From Mitsuokella jalaludinii DSM 13811 (GTDB taxonomy: Bacteria > Bacillota > Negativicutes > Selenomonadales > Selenomonadaceae), in contig NZ_JNKR01000005.1 in assembly GCF_000702905.1 (NCBI RefSeq), positions 23,967 through 87,966 on the forward strand: a DNA stretch of 64,000 nucleotides. The letters run 5' to 3'. Shown piece after piece: positions 1 through 8,841 of this stretch (its first letter is position 1; the number at the start of each line of letters is the position of its first letter). The notes under the pieces were generated by a model that did not search any database, was not told the origin of the DNA, and saw nothing but the letters and a program-made list of their open reading frames with translations. Made by a program: the position numbers and the translations under genes.

Positions 1-1
1 C

Positions 2-877
2 GCCGACACGGTGGCGTTCCACGAGGTCGGTGCGGTCGACTCCATCCTCGACATCGTCGGCGCGGCCATCTGCCTCGACTACCTGGGCATCGAGCGTGTC
101 TTCGCCTCAAAGGTCAACACGGGCTCGGGCTTCGTGCACTGCGCGCACGGCCTTATGCCAGTGCCCGCGCCAGCGGTGGCCGAGCTCCTGCTCGACTGGC
201 CGAGCTATCATGCCGGCGCCGAGAAGGAGCTCACGACGCCGACGGGCGCGGCCTTCCTGCGCAGCCAGGCTGCCTTCTCGGAGAGCCTGCCGGAGGGGTT
301 CCGCGCAGCTGGCGCCGCCTATGGTGCCGGTACCTGGGATCTTGCCATCCCCAATGTGCTGCGCCTCTATATCGGCCAGCTTGATGAGGCAGCGGAGAAC
401 GGGCAGGGGACGGATTTCCTGGTGCTCGAGACGAATATCGACGACATGAGCCCACAGGTCTACGGCTATCTCTACGAGCGCCTTTTCTCGGTCGGTGCTC
501 TCGACGTCTGGACGACGCCCATCGTCATGAAGAAGACGCGGCCGGCCGCGATGCTCTCCGTGCTCTGCCGCACGGGCTCGAAGGATGCGTGCGCCTCCGT
601 CATCTTGCGCGAGACGACGAGCATCGGCCTGCGCGTCCGCAAGGTGGCGCAGCGCATCGAGGCGGAGCGCGAGACGGTGCACGTCGCGACGCCGTACGGC
701 GAGGTCGCCTGCAAGCGAGCCTTCTGGCACGGGGCGCTCGTCAACAGCAAGCCGGAGTACGAGGACTGCTGCTTATTGGCGCGCCGCGCAGGTGTGCCGC
801 TGAAGCAGGTGGAAGAGGCCGCGCGACTGGCCCTCGCCGCGCTTGCCTGCGATGGACTGCGAGAGAGTAAGAGCTGA
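2..877 (+). CDS. larC: LarC, nickel-pincer cofactor biosynthesis protein (5' partial)
   Basis: The reading frame is open from base 2, so the N-terminus lies outside the window. The motif FHEVGAVDSI at the start and the later TNIDDMSPQ are typical of the LarC (DUF111) family. LarC inserts nickel into the pyridinium-dithiocarboxylate mononucleotide cofactor used by lactate racemase and related racemases/epimerases. About 291 residues are present, the C-terminal two thirds of a usual LarC. In some lactobacilli larC is split into two frames; here the visible part is one continuous frame. larB and larE are not in view. It ends just before the promoter of the PTS gene, so the next gene is a separate unit. 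Family assignment is confident. Confidence 0.88.
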   Translation, partial: ADTVAFHEVGAVDSILDIVGAAICLDYLGIERVFASKVNTGSGFVHCAHGLMPVPAPAVAELLLDWPSYHAGAEKELTTPTGAAFLRSQAAFSESLPEGFRAAGAAYGAGTWDLAIPNVLRLYIGQLDEAAENGQGTDFLVLETNIDDMSPQVYGYLYERLFSVGALDVWTTPIVMKKTRPAAMLSVLCRTGSKDACASVILRETTSIGLRVRKVAQRIEAERETVHVATPYGEVACKRAFWHGALVNSKPEYEDCCLLARRAGVPLKQVEEAARLALAALACDGLRESKS

Positions 878-893
878 AATGCGAAAAGAGTCC

Positions 894-922
894 TTTACAA
901 CACGATGAAGATGTCGTATAAT
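894..922 (+). promoter_or_regulatory. Sigma-A promoter of the PTS gene
   Basis: TTTACA at 894-899 and a perfect TATAAT at 917-922 are separated by 17 bases. They lie just upstream of the antiterminator/terminator leader of the PTS gene. Confidence 0.85.
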
Positions 923-960
923 GAGTCCTGTTGAAATCAAGATATGTTGTAACAAGGTTC

Positions 961-1056
961 GCGTGTTACTGGTCATGCAGGCATCAGCGAAGAGCAGCAG
1001 ATCCCGTTTTAGAGGAAGGGGATCTTTGTAGTTGCTTTTTGCTGATGCCTTTTTTG
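961..1056 (+). promoter_or_regulatory. RAT antiterminator site overlapping an intrinsic terminator
   Basis: GTGTTACTGGTCATGCAGGC at about 963-982 resembles the ribonucleic antiterminator (RAT) bound by SacY/LicT/GlcT proteins. Its 3' side overlaps the 5' arm of a terminator: AGGCATCAGC (979-988) pairs perfectly with GCTGATGCCT (1041-1050), followed by a T run. Binding of an active BglG-family protein would block the terminator and allow transcription of the PTS gene at 1087. The gene for such a protein lies just downstream of the PTS gene, which fits an autonomous sugar-responsive circuit. Confidence 0.8.
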
Positions 1057-1086
1057 TCCCTGCACGCGGCGGGAAAGGACGGTCTC

Positions 1087-3255
1087 ATGAAAGACGAAAT
1101 CTTCAGCGTACTGCAGCGCGTCGGCCGCAGCTTCATGCTGCCGGTCGCTGTGCTGCCGATTGCCGGTATCCTGCTCGGTATCGGCGCGTCGTTCACCAAC
1201 CCGACGACGATCAAGACGTATGGTCTCGAAGCCATCTTTGGCGATGGCACGCTTCTCGGCGGTCTTCTGACCATCATGGCCAGCGCGGGCAGCACGATCT
1301 TCGGCAACCTGCCGATCATCTTCGCCGTCGGCGTCGCCATCGGCATGGCCAAGGCGGAGCGCGAGGTCGCGGCTCTCGCGGCCATGATCTCCTTCTTTGT
1401 CATGCACAGCGCCTGCAATGCCATGCTCAAGCTCAACGGCCAGATCCTGCCGGACGGCACCATTGCGCCGGGCGTGCTCGAGGGCACGATCGCGAGCTCC
1501 TGCGGCATCATGTCGTACCAGATGGGCGTCTTCGGCGGCATCATCGTCGGTATCGGCGTCGCGTACCTCCACAATAAGTTCCACAAGATCATCTTGCCGA
1601 ACGCGCTGTCGTTCTTCGGCGGCTCGCGCTTCGTGCCGATTATCTCGACAGTCGTCTACCTCTTCGTCGGCATCGGCCTCTACTTCGTCTGGCCGCTGGC
1701 ACAGCAGGGCATCTTCGCGCTCGGCAGCCTCGTCACGGGCACGGGCTATGTCGGCACGCTGATCTTCGGCATCATCAAGCGCGCCCTGATCCCGTTCGGC
1801 CTGCACCACGTCTTCTACCTGCCGTTCTGGCAGACGGGCGTCGGTGGTTCGATGATGATTGACGGCCAGCTCGTCCAGGGCGGCCAGAACATCTTCTTCG
1901 CGCAGCTCGCCTCGCCGGATGTCGCGCACTTCAGCGCTGACGCGACGCGCTACTTCTCCGGTGAATTCATCTTCATGATCTTCGGTCTGCCGGGCGCAGC
2001 ACTCGCCATGTACCGTTGCGCGAAGCCGTCGAAGAAGACGGCCGCCAAAGGTCTCCTGCTCTCCGCCGCCCTGACCTCGATGCTCACGGGTATCACGGAG
2101 CCGATCGAGTTCTCCTTCCTCTTTGTCGCACCGGCACTCTTCGGCGTGCAGGTCATCCTCGCTGGCGCTGCCTACATGATTGCGCATATGCTCAACATCG
2201 CGGTCGGCCTGACGTTCTCGGGCGGCCTGCTCGACCTCTTCATCTTCGGCATCCTGCAGGGTGAGGCGAAGACGAACTGGATGTACATCATCCCGGTCGG
2301 CATCATCTACTTCTTCCTCTACTACTTCATCTTCACTTGGATGATCAAGAAATTCGACTTCAAGACGCCGGGCCGTGAGGACGACGACGAGGAGACGAAG
2401 CTCTACACGAAAGCAGACTACCAGGCCAAGAAGGGCGCTGGCGCAAACGGCGGCTCGCAGCAGAGCGTCGAGGATGCCAAGAGCTCGATGATCGCACGCG
2501 GCCTCGGCAGCAAGAAGAACATCACATCGGTCGACTGCTGCGCGACGCGCCTGCGCTGCTCGGTAGCGGACTCCTCGCTCGTCAACGAGAAGATCCTCAA
2601 GGCGACGGGTGCCGTCGGCGTCATCGTCAAGGGCACGGGCGTCCAGGTCATCTACGGACCGCAGGTCGCTGTCATCAAGGCAAACCTCGAGACGTACCTC
2701 GAGACGGCCCCCGATGTCGAGCCAGAGCTCGATGCTCCGGCAGAAGCACCGAAGGCAGAAGAGGCGCCGAAGGCCGAAGAGAAGCCGGCTGCTGCACCGC
2801 AGGCCGCAACGCATGCCCTCTGCACGCCGGTTGCCGGCGATGTCCATCCAATTGCAGAAGCGCCGGACGAGGCGTTCGCGAGCAAGATGATGGGCGACGG
2901 CTACTTCGTCTACCCGACGGAAGAGACGGTCTACGCACCAGCTGACGGCGAAGTCGTCTTCGTCTTCGACACGAAGCACGCCATCGGCATGAAGGCCGCT
3001 GACGGCACGGAGTACCTGCTGCACATCGGCGTTGACACGGTCAACCTCGGCGGCAAGGGCTTCGAGGTATTCGTCGAGAACGGCCAGAAGGTCAAGAAGG
3101 GCGACAAGCTCATGCACTTCGATGACGCCTTCATCAAGGCAAATGCCAAGTCGGATGCCTGCCTCGTCATCTTCACGGGCCTGCAGGAAGGCCAGTCCAT
3201 CGAGATGGAGAAGACGGGCGCAGTCAAGGCACTTGACGAAGTCGCGAAGTTCTGA
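1087..3255 (+). CDS. ptsG: PTS glucose-type transporter, fused IICBA
   Basis: A 722-residue membrane permease and phosphotransferase of the glucose/N-acetylglucosamine PTS family that imports and phosphorylates its sugar. Order of domains: IIC membrane channel (about 1-400, many hydrophobic helices, GITEPIEF motif), IIB (about 465-550, with phospho-acceptor Cys485 in DCCATRLR), an Ala/Pro/Glu-rich linker (about 550-590), and IIA (about 595-722, with phospho-acceptor His646 in LLHIGVDT). Length and domain order match B. subtilis PtsG. The start ATG was chosen because the IIC domain begins there; upstream sequence is the terminator leader. Glucose is the likely substrate; GlcNAc cannot be excluded. 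Expression is probably controlled by the RAT/terminator leader. Confidence 0.88.
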   Translation: MKDEIFSVLQRVGRSFMLPVAVLPIAGILLGIGASFTNPTTIKTYGLEAIFGDGTLLGGLLTIMASAGSTIFGNLPIIFAVGVAIGMAKAEREVAALAAMISFFVMHSACNAMLKLNGQILPDGTIAPGVLEGTIASSCGIMSYQMGVFGGIIVGIGVAYLHNKFHKIILPNALSFFGGSRFVPIISTVVYLFVGIGLYFVWPLAQQGIFALGSLVTGTGYVGTLIFGIIKRALIPFGLHHVFYLPFWQTGVGGSMMIDGQLVQGGQNIFFAQLASPDVAHFSADATRYFSGEFIFMIFGLPGAALAMYRCAKPSKKTAAKGLLLSAALTSMLTGITEPIEFSFLFVAPALFGVQVILAGAAYMIAHMLNIAVGLTFSGGLLDLFIFGILQGEAKTNWMYIIPVGIIYFFLYYFIFTWMIKKFDFKTPGREDDDEETKLYTKADYQAKKGAGANGGSQQSVEDAKSSMIARGLGSKKNITSVDCCATRLRCSVADSSLVNEKILKATGAVGVIVKGTGVQVIYGPQVAVIKANLETYLETAPDVEPELDAPAEAPKAEEAPKAEEKPAAAPQAATHALCTPVAGDVHPIAEAPDEAFASKMMGDGYFVYPTEETVYAPADGEVVFVFDTKHAIGMKAADGTEYLLHIGVDTVNLGGKGFEVFVENGQKVKKGDKLMHFDDAFIKANAKSDACLVIFTGLQEGQSIEMEKTGAVKALDEVAKF

Positions 3256-3367
3256 GCAGATTCTATCATTATAACCGTATAATCACCGTAAAAAATCTCC
3301 TTGTATGGCTATAGCATATGACCTCGGAAATGGGTTATAATGATAGCATCATATAAGGGGGTTTTTT

Positions 3368-4180
3368 ATGTTTCGTGTCATAAAGCCTTTGAACAACAAC
3401 GGGCTCTTGGCGCTGACGGAGGAAGGAAAGGAAGTTATCCTGCTCGGCAAGGGCATCGGCTTCGGGAAGAAGAGCGGCGAGCGGCTCGGGCTCCTGCCGC
3501 AGGCCAAGGTCTACCACCTCATCACCGATGGGGAAAGCAGCGCCTTGCAGCGCATCAACGGCATCGATGCGCATGCGGTCGAGTTCGCGGCGCGCGTGCT
3601 CGACGAGGCGCGCAAGTCATTCCCTGACATGGCCGATGATATCCTGCTGCCGATGGCGGACCACATCGCGATGGCGCTCGAGCGCTGCCGGCGCGGCATT
3701 CGCCTGCCCAATCCTCTGCAGCACGACATCATGGCGATGTTTCCCGACGAGTACCGCATCGCTGAGCAGGGTATCCGCGCGATCGAGCGGGAAGATGGCG
3801 TAGAGCTGCCGCCTGAGGAGGCGGGCTACCTCTCCCTGCACATCCATGCGGGCATCAGCGAGCAGAATGCGGGCGACAGCCTGACGAACATCAGGCTGGC
3901 CGCCGAGTGCATCGCGGAACTTGAAGCAGAGCTCGGGCTGACGCTGCGGCGCACAGAGCTCAAGTACACGCGCCTCGTCAGCCACATCTGCTACATGATC
4001 CTGCGCATCCGCGCGCAGGAGGTGGTGCCCATCCAGATGGACGATTACGTGCGCAAGATGTACCCTAAGGCCTATGCGCTCGCAGAAAAGCTTTCAGTGT
4101 CGCTTTCCAGGAAGCTGCGCCTGCCCGTCGCGGCAGCGGAGACGACGCTGCTCGCCATCCACATCCAGCGCGTGCTCTGA
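3368..4180 (+). CDS. BglG/SacY-family transcription antiterminator (GlcT/LicT-like)
   Basis: A 270-residue RNA-binding regulator. The first about 55 residues form the CAT RNA-binding domain (VIKPLNNNGLLAL, then GKGIGFGKK), followed by two PTS regulation domains (PRD1 about 65-165, PRD2 about 170-270) with conserved histidines such as HIAMALER and HIHAGISEQN. Such proteins bind a RAT hairpin and prevent termination, with activity set by PTS phosphorylation of the PRD histidines. It lies 112 bases downstream of the PTS gene whose leader carries a RAT-like site, so it very probably controls that gene. A TATAAT at 3336-3341 suggests it also has its own promoter. Named target sugar is inferred only from context. 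Confidence 0.9.
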   Translation: MFRVIKPLNNNGLLALTEEGKEVILLGKGIGFGKKSGERLGLLPQAKVYHLITDGESSALQRINGIDAHAVEFAARVLDEARKSFPDMADDILLPMADHIAMALERCRRGIRLPNPLQHDIMAMFPDEYRIAEQGIRAIEREDGVELPPEEAGYLSLHIHAGISEQNAGDSLTNIRLAAECIAELEAELGLTLRRTELKYTRLVSHICYMILRIRAQEVVPIQMDDYVRKMYPKAYALAEKLSVSLSRKLRLPVAAAETTLLAIHIQRVL

Positions 4181-4233
4181 CCGTCCTCATGGCTCAGGCG
4201 CTGCGCGCAGGGATGCCCGAGGACAGTTGATAC

Positions 4234-4263
4234 TTGACAAAGGAATGGGCACATCGCTATAAT
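4234..4263 (+). promoter_or_regulatory. Promoter of yceD-rpmF
   Basis: Consensus TTGACA (4234-4239) and TATAAT (4258-4263) with an 18-base spacer lie directly upstream of the DUF177 gene. Confidence 0.85.
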
Positions 4264-4283
4264 GTATGGAGGTTGATGCTGAT

Positions 4284-4793
4284 ATGAAAATAAACATTGC
4301 TGAATCGAATGCGGACTTCATGCAGGAGATTCCGTTTGCGTTCACGACGACGGCCGAAGCCATCGGCGCCGTTGCGGACGATTATGCCTTTGTGGGACCT
4401 CTGACGGTCGAGGGGCATATCGTCCACACGGGAAGCTGCTGGCGTGCGGAAGGCGTCATTCGCTGTACGAAATCCTTTGTGTGTGACCGCTGCCTGGCAC
4501 CGTGCCAAGAGGAGCAGGAACATCCCTTCTCGGAAGAATTCCGCCGCACGGGTGAGATGGCTGAGGATGAAGAGGTCAATCGCTTCGACGGCGACCTCAT
4601 CGATATCACGGAGCTTGTCCGCGATACCGTCCTGGCGGCTCAGCCGCTCAGCAAGCTCTGCAAGCCTGATTGCAAAGGACTCTGTCCCGTCTGTGGAGCA
4701 GACCTCAATCAGGGAGACTGTGGCTGCGACCGGTTTGTACCGGATCCGCGCATGGCCGCCTTGCAGGAATTATTGGCGAAAAATAAGAAATGA
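4284..4793 (+). CDS. yceD: YceD / DUF177 family protein
   Basis: A 169-residue cytoplasmic protein of the YceD (DUF177) family. In other bacteria and plants this family is linked to 23S rRNA accumulation, and its gene is usually next to rpmF, as here. It has four cysteine pairs that could bind zinc: CDRCLAPC near residue 66 and CKPDC/CPVCGADL near residues 130-145, the latter typical of the family. The ATG at 4284 was chosen because GGAGG (4268-4272) is upstream of it and the family sequence begins there. It is transcribed from the promoter at 4234 and probably cotranscribed with rpmF, 23 bases downstream. Confidence 0.85.
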   Translation: MKINIAESNADFMQEIPFAFTTTAEAIGAVADDYAFVGPLTVEGHIVHTGSCWRAEGVIRCTKSFVCDRCLAPCQEEQEHPFSEEFRRTGEMAEDEEVNRFDGDLIDITELVRDTVLAAQPLSKLCKPDCKGLCPVCGADLNQGDCGCDRFVPDPRMAALQELLAKNKK

Positions 4794-4816
4794 AACCGTA
4801 AGGAGGTGTATCCGAG

Positions 4817-4996
4817 ATGGCAGTACCAAAGCGCAAAACTTCGAAGGCACGCCGCGACCAGCGCCGTGCAAACTGGAAGCTCGAGGCTCCTGGCTTCGTA
4901 GCTTGCCCGCAGTGCCACGAACCGAAGATGCCTCATCATGTATGCCCGGAATGCGGCTACTATGATGGCAAAGAGGTTGTCAAGGCAGCTGAATAA
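4817..4996 (+). CDS. rpmF: 50S ribosomal protein L32
   Basis: A 59-residue basic protein beginning [18 protein letters not shown], the classic L32 N-terminus, with a zinc-ribbon type CPQCHEPK and CPECGYYDG pair. It is a component of the large ribosomal subunit. It has a strong Shine-Dalgarno AGGAGG at 4801-4806 and follows yceD. A terminator comes directly after it. It is easy to miss because of its small size. Confidence 0.97.
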   Translation: MAVPKRKTSKARRDQRRANWKLEAPGFVACPQCHEPKMPHHVCPECGYYDGKEVVKAAE

Positions 4997-5008
4997 GAAC
5001 AATACGAT

Positions 5009-5041
5009 AAGCAGGACGAACGTCCTGCTTATTCTTTTTTT
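5009..5041 (+). terminator. Terminator of yceD-rpmF
   Basis: AAGCAGGACG (5009-5018) pairs with CGTCCTGCTT (5021-5030), followed by ATTCTTTTTTT. Confidence 0.88.
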
Positions 5042-5097
5042 GCCCGTATTTGCTCATACCTGCCTTTATCATCGAAGAGATTTGCGCGGTGCGAGAC

Positions 5098-5164
5098 TTG
5101 CTTTTTTAGGACAAACACCGTATAATGAATCCTGATATAAGGTTGTAATATCAGGTACTAAAAT
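5098..5164 (+). promoter_or_regulatory. fapR promoter and candidate FapR operator
   Basis: TTGCTT (5098-5103) and TATAAT (5121-5126) are 17 bases apart. Immediately downstream, CCTGATAT (5131-5138) and ATATCAGG (5148-5155) form an inverted repeat, and the right half continues into GGTACTAAAAT. That half resembles the TTAGTACC...GGTACTAA operator of Bacillus FapR. Placed between -10 and the fapR start, it would suit autoregulated repression relieved by malonyl-CoA. The match is partial. Confidence 0.6.
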
Positions 5165-5184
5165 CTTGGAGAGGAGATGAAGGC

Positions 5185-5745
5185 ATGGCAAGGGTCAAGA
5201 AGAAGGAGCGTCAGCAGCTCCTCCTGCAGCAGGTCAAGGAGAAACCGTTCCTGACCGACGAGGAGCTCGCCCAGAAGCTCAACGTCAGCGTGCAAACGAT
5301 CCGTCTCGACCGTTTGGAGCTCGGCATACCGGAGCTGCGCGGCCGCATCCGCAAGATGGCGGAGAGTGCGCAGAACAAGGTCAAGTCCATCGAGAGCGGT
5401 GATGTCGTCGGCGAACTCATCGACCTCGAACTCGGCCATTCCGGCATCTCGCTGCTTCGCATCACGGATGATATGGTCTTCGCGAAGACGAAGATCGCCA
5501 AGGGCTACTACATGTTCTCGCAGGCCAATTCGCTGGCACTCGCGATCATCGATGCGCCGATGGCCGTCACCGGCGTGGCGAACGTCAAGTACAAGGTGCC
5601 GGTGCATGTCGGTGAGAAGCTCATTGCCAAGGCAGAGATCGTCAAGGTACGCGGCAATAAATATTTTGTCTGGGTCAAGACACGCAATGATACTCAGGAG
5701 GTATTCCGTGCGAAATTCATCATGGTTTCGTGGGGAGAGGAGTGA
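5185..5745 (+). CDS. fapR: Fatty-acid biosynthesis repressor FapR
   Basis: A 186-residue repressor with an N-terminal helix-turn-helix (about 20-50: TDEELAQKLNVSVQTIRLDR) and a C-terminal hot-dog ligand domain (about 60-186). FapR senses malonyl-CoA and represses the fab and plsX genes in Firmicutes; here it is the first gene of exactly such an operon. It has an AGGAG-type ribosome site (gagaggagatga) and is separated from plsX by 15 bases. A palindrome resembling its operator lies in its own promoter region. Confidence 0.95.
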   Translation: MARVKKKERQQLLLQQVKEKPFLTDEELAQKLNVSVQTIRLDRLELGIPELRGRIRKMAESAQNKVKSIESGDVVGELIDLELGHSGISLLRITDDMVFAKTKIAKGYYMFSQANSLALAIIDAPMAVTGVANVKYKVPVHVGEKLIAKAEIVKVRGNKYFVWVKTRNDTQEVFRAKFIMVSWGEE

Positions 5746-5760
5746 GGGGGAATTTCCGGC

Positions 5761-6789
5761 ATGAAGATTGCAGTTGATGCCATGGGCGGTGATTACGCAC
5801 CGCTCGAGATCGTTTTCGGTGCGGTGCGCGCCGCCAAGAAATACCATTGTGAGATTGTCCTCGTCGGCGATGAGGCGAAGATCCGTGAGGTCCTGTCGAA
5901 GGAGCCGGGCTGGGAAAAGCTCGGCATTTCCATTCATCACGCCTCGCAGGTCATCGAGATGGGCGAGCATCCGGCAGATGCGGTGCGCACGAAGAAGGAT
6001 GCGTCCATCGTCGTGGCGACGCGCCTCGTCAAGGATGGCGTCTGCGATGCCGTGCTGTCGGCTGGCAGTACGGGCGCAGCCGTGACGGCAGCGCAGCTCA
6101 TCCTGCGCCGCATCAAGGGTATCGGCCGCCCGACCATCGCGACGCCGATGCCGACGCCGAAGGGGGTCACGCTGCTCTTAGACTCTGGGGCTAATGTGGA
6201 CTCGAAGCCGGAGCACCTCGTCCAGAGCGGCATCATGGGCTCGATCTATGCGGAATACGTCTTCAAGATCAAGAACCCGCGCGTCGGACTCTTGAACATC
6301 GGCGAGGAGGAGACGAAGGGCAATGAGCAGGCCAAGGCGACTTACGCGCTGCTCAAGAACATGCACACGATCAACTTCTGCGGCAATGCCGAAGGGCGCG
6401 ATGTGCCCAAGGGCAACTTCGATGTCGTAATTTGTGATGGATTTGTTGGCAATGTTGTGCTAAAATTTGCAGAGGGACTGGCAAAGACAATCCTGAAACT
6501 CATCAAGGAGGCCATCAAGGGCGGCGGTATTCTCGCCAAGCTAGGTGCGTTCCTCCTGATGCCGACGCTCAAGAAGCTCGGCAAGCGCCTCGACGTCACG
6601 GAGTACGGCGGTGCGCCGCTCTTAGGTGTCAATGGCTGCTGCATCATCAGCCACGGCTCGTCGAACGCCAAGTCCATCTGCAGTGCAATCGGTGTGGCGA
6701 ATGATTATGTCCGGGGGGATGTCCTCGCTCACATCCAGGATACACTTGCAAAGGAGGATATACTGACGCATGACGGAGAAAAGAAATAG
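5761..6789 (+). CDS. plsX: Phosphate acyltransferase PlsX
   Basis: 342 residues, normal for PlsX. It converts acyl-ACP to acyl-phosphate, the donor for PlsY in membrane phospholipid synthesis. The N-terminus MKIAVDAMGGDYAP is a family signature, as are AGSTGA (about residue 100), and GFVGNVVLKFAEG (about 228-240). It follows fapR and its end overlaps the start of fabH by 20 bases, pointing to translational coupling in the operon. Confidence 0.96.
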   Translation: MKIAVDAMGGDYAPLEIVFGAVRAAKKYHCEIVLVGDEAKIREVLSKEPGWEKLGISIHHASQVIEMGEHPADAVRTKKDASIVVATRLVKDGVCDAVLSAGSTGAAVTAAQLILRRIKGIGRPTIATPMPTPKGVTLLLDSGANVDSKPEHLVQSGIMGSIYAEYVFKIKNPRVGLLNIGEEETKGNEQAKATYALLKNMHTINFCGNAEGRDVPKGNFDVVICDGFVGNVVLKFAEGLAKTILKLIKEAIKGGGILAKLGAFLLMPTLKKLGKRLDVTEYGGAPLLGVNGCCIISHGSSNAKSICSAIGVANDYVRGDVLAHIQDTLAKEDILTHDGEKK

Positions 6790-7774
6790 CGCTGGTATCA
6801 TAGGGACAGGCTGGTACGTGCCGGAGAAAGTCATCACGAATGAAGACCTCGAGCAGATGGTCGACACGAGTGACGAGTGGATCGTCGAGCGCACGGGCAT
6901 TCATGAGCGCCGCGTGGCGCGCAAGGAACAGCCGACATCGGACCTCGCAGAGCGCGCGGCCCGCATGGCCCTCGAGAATGCCGGCGTGAAAGCCGAGGAA
7001 CTCGACCTCATCATCGTCGCGACGATGACGCCGGACCGCACGATCCCGTCGACGGCCTGCATCCTGCAGGACCGCCTCGGCGCAACGAAGGCAGGTGCCT
7101 TTGACCTTTCCGCTGCCTGCTCGGGCTTTGCCTACGCAGCAGCAACGGCCTGCCAGTTCATCGAGACGGGCGTCTACCGCCACATCCTCGTGGTCGGCGC
7201 GGAGACGCTCTCGAAGGTCCTGGACTGGACGGACCGCAACACCTGCATCCTGTTCGGCGACGGCGCCGGTGCCGCTGTCTTTGGCCCGGTCGACAAAGGC
7301 TTTGGCCTCTTGAGCTTCGACCTCGGCAGCGATGGCGCGGGCGGCGACCTGCTCGACATCCCTGCAGGCGGCAGTCAAAAGCCGCTGACGGCAGAATCCC
7401 TGCTGATGCACGAGAACTGCATCCACATGGACGGCAGGGCGGTCTTCCGCTTCGCAGTCAAGATCCTAGGCGAGACGGTCGAGAAGTCGCTTGCGCGCGC
7501 GGGCATCGAGAAGTCGGAAATCGACTGGCTCGTGCCGCATCAGGCCAACACGCGCATCATTGATGCGGCGGCGAAGCGCCTGGAACTCCCGGCGGAGAAG
7601 GTCATCGTCGATATCGGGAAATATGGCAACATGTCAGCGGCGTCCATTCCGGTTGCCCTGGCGGAGGCGGTGCAGGCGCACCGCTTCAAGAAAGGTGATC
7701 TCATTGCCCTGGCCGGTTTTGGTGCCGGACTCACCTGGGCATCCTGCATCATGAAATGGGCTAAGGAGGACTAA
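6770..7774 (+). CDS. fabH: 3-oxoacyl-ACP synthase III (KAS III)
   Basis: 334 residues. It starts each round of fatty-acid synthesis by condensing acetyl-CoA or another acyl-CoA with malonyl-ACP. The catalytic Cys117 sits in SAACSGFAY, the His in VPHQANTRI, and the Asn in GKYGNMSAASIP, giving the complete Cys-His-Asn triad. The start overlaps plsX. It is followed after four bases by fabK. Confidence 0.96.
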   Translation: MTEKRNSAGIIGTGWYVPEKVITNEDLEQMVDTSDEWIVERTGIHERRVARKEQPTSDLAERAARMALENAGVKAEELDLIIVATMTPDRTIPSTACILQDRLGATKAGAFDLSAACSGFAYAAATACQFIETGVYRHILVVGAETLSKVLDWTDRNTCILFGDGAGAAVFGPVDKGFGLLSFDLGSDGAGGDLLDIPAGGSQKPLTAESLLMHENCIHMDGRAVFRFAVKILGETVEKSLARAGIEKSEIDWLVPHQANTRIIDAAAKRLELPAEKVIVDIGKYGNMSAASIPVALAEAVQAHRFKKGDLIALAGFGAGLTWASCIMKWAKED

Positions 7775-7778
7775 TCTG

Positions 7779-8726
7779 ATGTTTGAAAATAATGCAATCT
7801 GTAAGTTACTCAACATAAAGTATCCAATCTTCCAGGGTGGCATGGCCTGGATCGGCACGGCTGAGCTCGCCTCGGCTGTCTCGAACGCCGGCGGTCTCGG
7901 CATCATCGGTGCCGGCCACATGCCGCCAGAGATCCTGCGTGCAGAGATCCAGAAGTGCAAGAGCTGGACGGACAAGCCGTTCGGCGTCAATGTCATGCTC
8001 ATGAGCCCGTATGTCAAGGAAGTCATGCAGGTCGTCGTCGAGGAGAAGGTACAGGTCGTCACAACGGGTGCTGGCAACCCGGGCGAGTACGTGCCGGCGC
8101 TCAAGGAGATCGGCGCGAAGGTCATCCCGGTCGTCGCTTCGGTCGCGCTCGCGAAGCGCCTCGTGCGCTGCGGCGTCGATGCCCTGATCGCAGAGGGCAC
8201 GGAGTCGGGGGGCCACATCGGTGAGATCACGACGATGGCCCTCGTGCCGCAGATCGTCGATGCTGTCGATGTGCCGGTCATCGGTGCAGGTGGCATCGCG
8301 GATTCGCGCGGCGTTGCAGCAGCTTTTGCGCTCGGCGCACAGGCCGTCCAGATGGGCTCCCGCTTCGTCATGAGCGAGGAGTGCATCGCGCATCCGAACT
8401 ACAAGAAGATGGTCCTCAAGGCGAAAGACCGTTCGACGGTCGTCACGGGCCGCACGCTCGGCCATCCGGCACGCGTACTCCACAACAAGCTCACGCGCAA
8501 GTATCAGGAACTCGAGGCAGCCGGTGCTCCGGCAGAAGAGCTCGAGAAGCTCGGCGTCGGCTCCCTGCACCGCGCTACGCATGAGGGCGATGTCGACAAC
8601 GGCTCCGTCATGATCGGCGAGATCTCCGGCATGCTCAACGACATCAAGCCGGTCAAGACGATCATCGAGGACATCGTTAGCGGCCTTCCGGGCGTCATCG
8701 AGACGATCGAGAACGACTGCAAATAA
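7779..8726 (+). CDS. fabK: Enoyl-ACP reductase II (flavoprotein)
   Basis: 315 residues, the size of FabK. It is an FMN-dependent TIM-barrel enzyme that reduces enoyl-ACP in the last step of fatty-acid elongation and replaces triclosan-sensitive FabI. Signatures: FQGGMAWIG near the N-terminus, AEGTESGGHIG (about 146-156), GAGGIADSRG and GAQAVQMGSRF (about 170-200). Good ribosome site (aaggagga at 7764). A second, more distant member of the family lies in the same operon at 10892. Confidence 0.93.
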   Translation: MFENNAICKLLNIKYPIFQGGMAWIGTAELASAVSNAGGLGIIGAGHMPPEILRAEIQKCKSWTDKPFGVNVMLMSPYVKEVMQVVVEEKVQVVTTGAGNPGEYVPALKEIGAKVIPVVASVALAKRLVRCGVDALIAEGTESGGHIGEITTMALVPQIVDAVDVPVIGAGGIADSRGVAAAFALGAQAVQMGSRFVMSEECIAHPNYKKMVLKAKDRSTVVTGRTLGHPARVLHNKLTRKYQELEAAGAPAEELEKLGVGSLHRATHEGDVDNGSVMIGEISGMLNDIKPVKTIIEDIVSGLPGVIETIENDCK

Positions 8727-8841
8727 GACTGCCGTCGAGCAGACAGTTATCATACCATAATATATAAGCATAGATATGTATAGATAAGACAAGCAATACA
8801 TCTATCGATTACGAGAAAAATAGAGCAGGGGGTAGTGAAAC

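Noticed and set aside
1009..3117. Long open frame on the reverse strand opposite the PTS gene
   Set aside because: It is a shadow of GC-rich codon usage of ptsG; the translation is Arg/Asp-rich without family motifs or a ribosome site. Similar long antisense frames opposite recA, guaA and other genes were rejected for the same reason.
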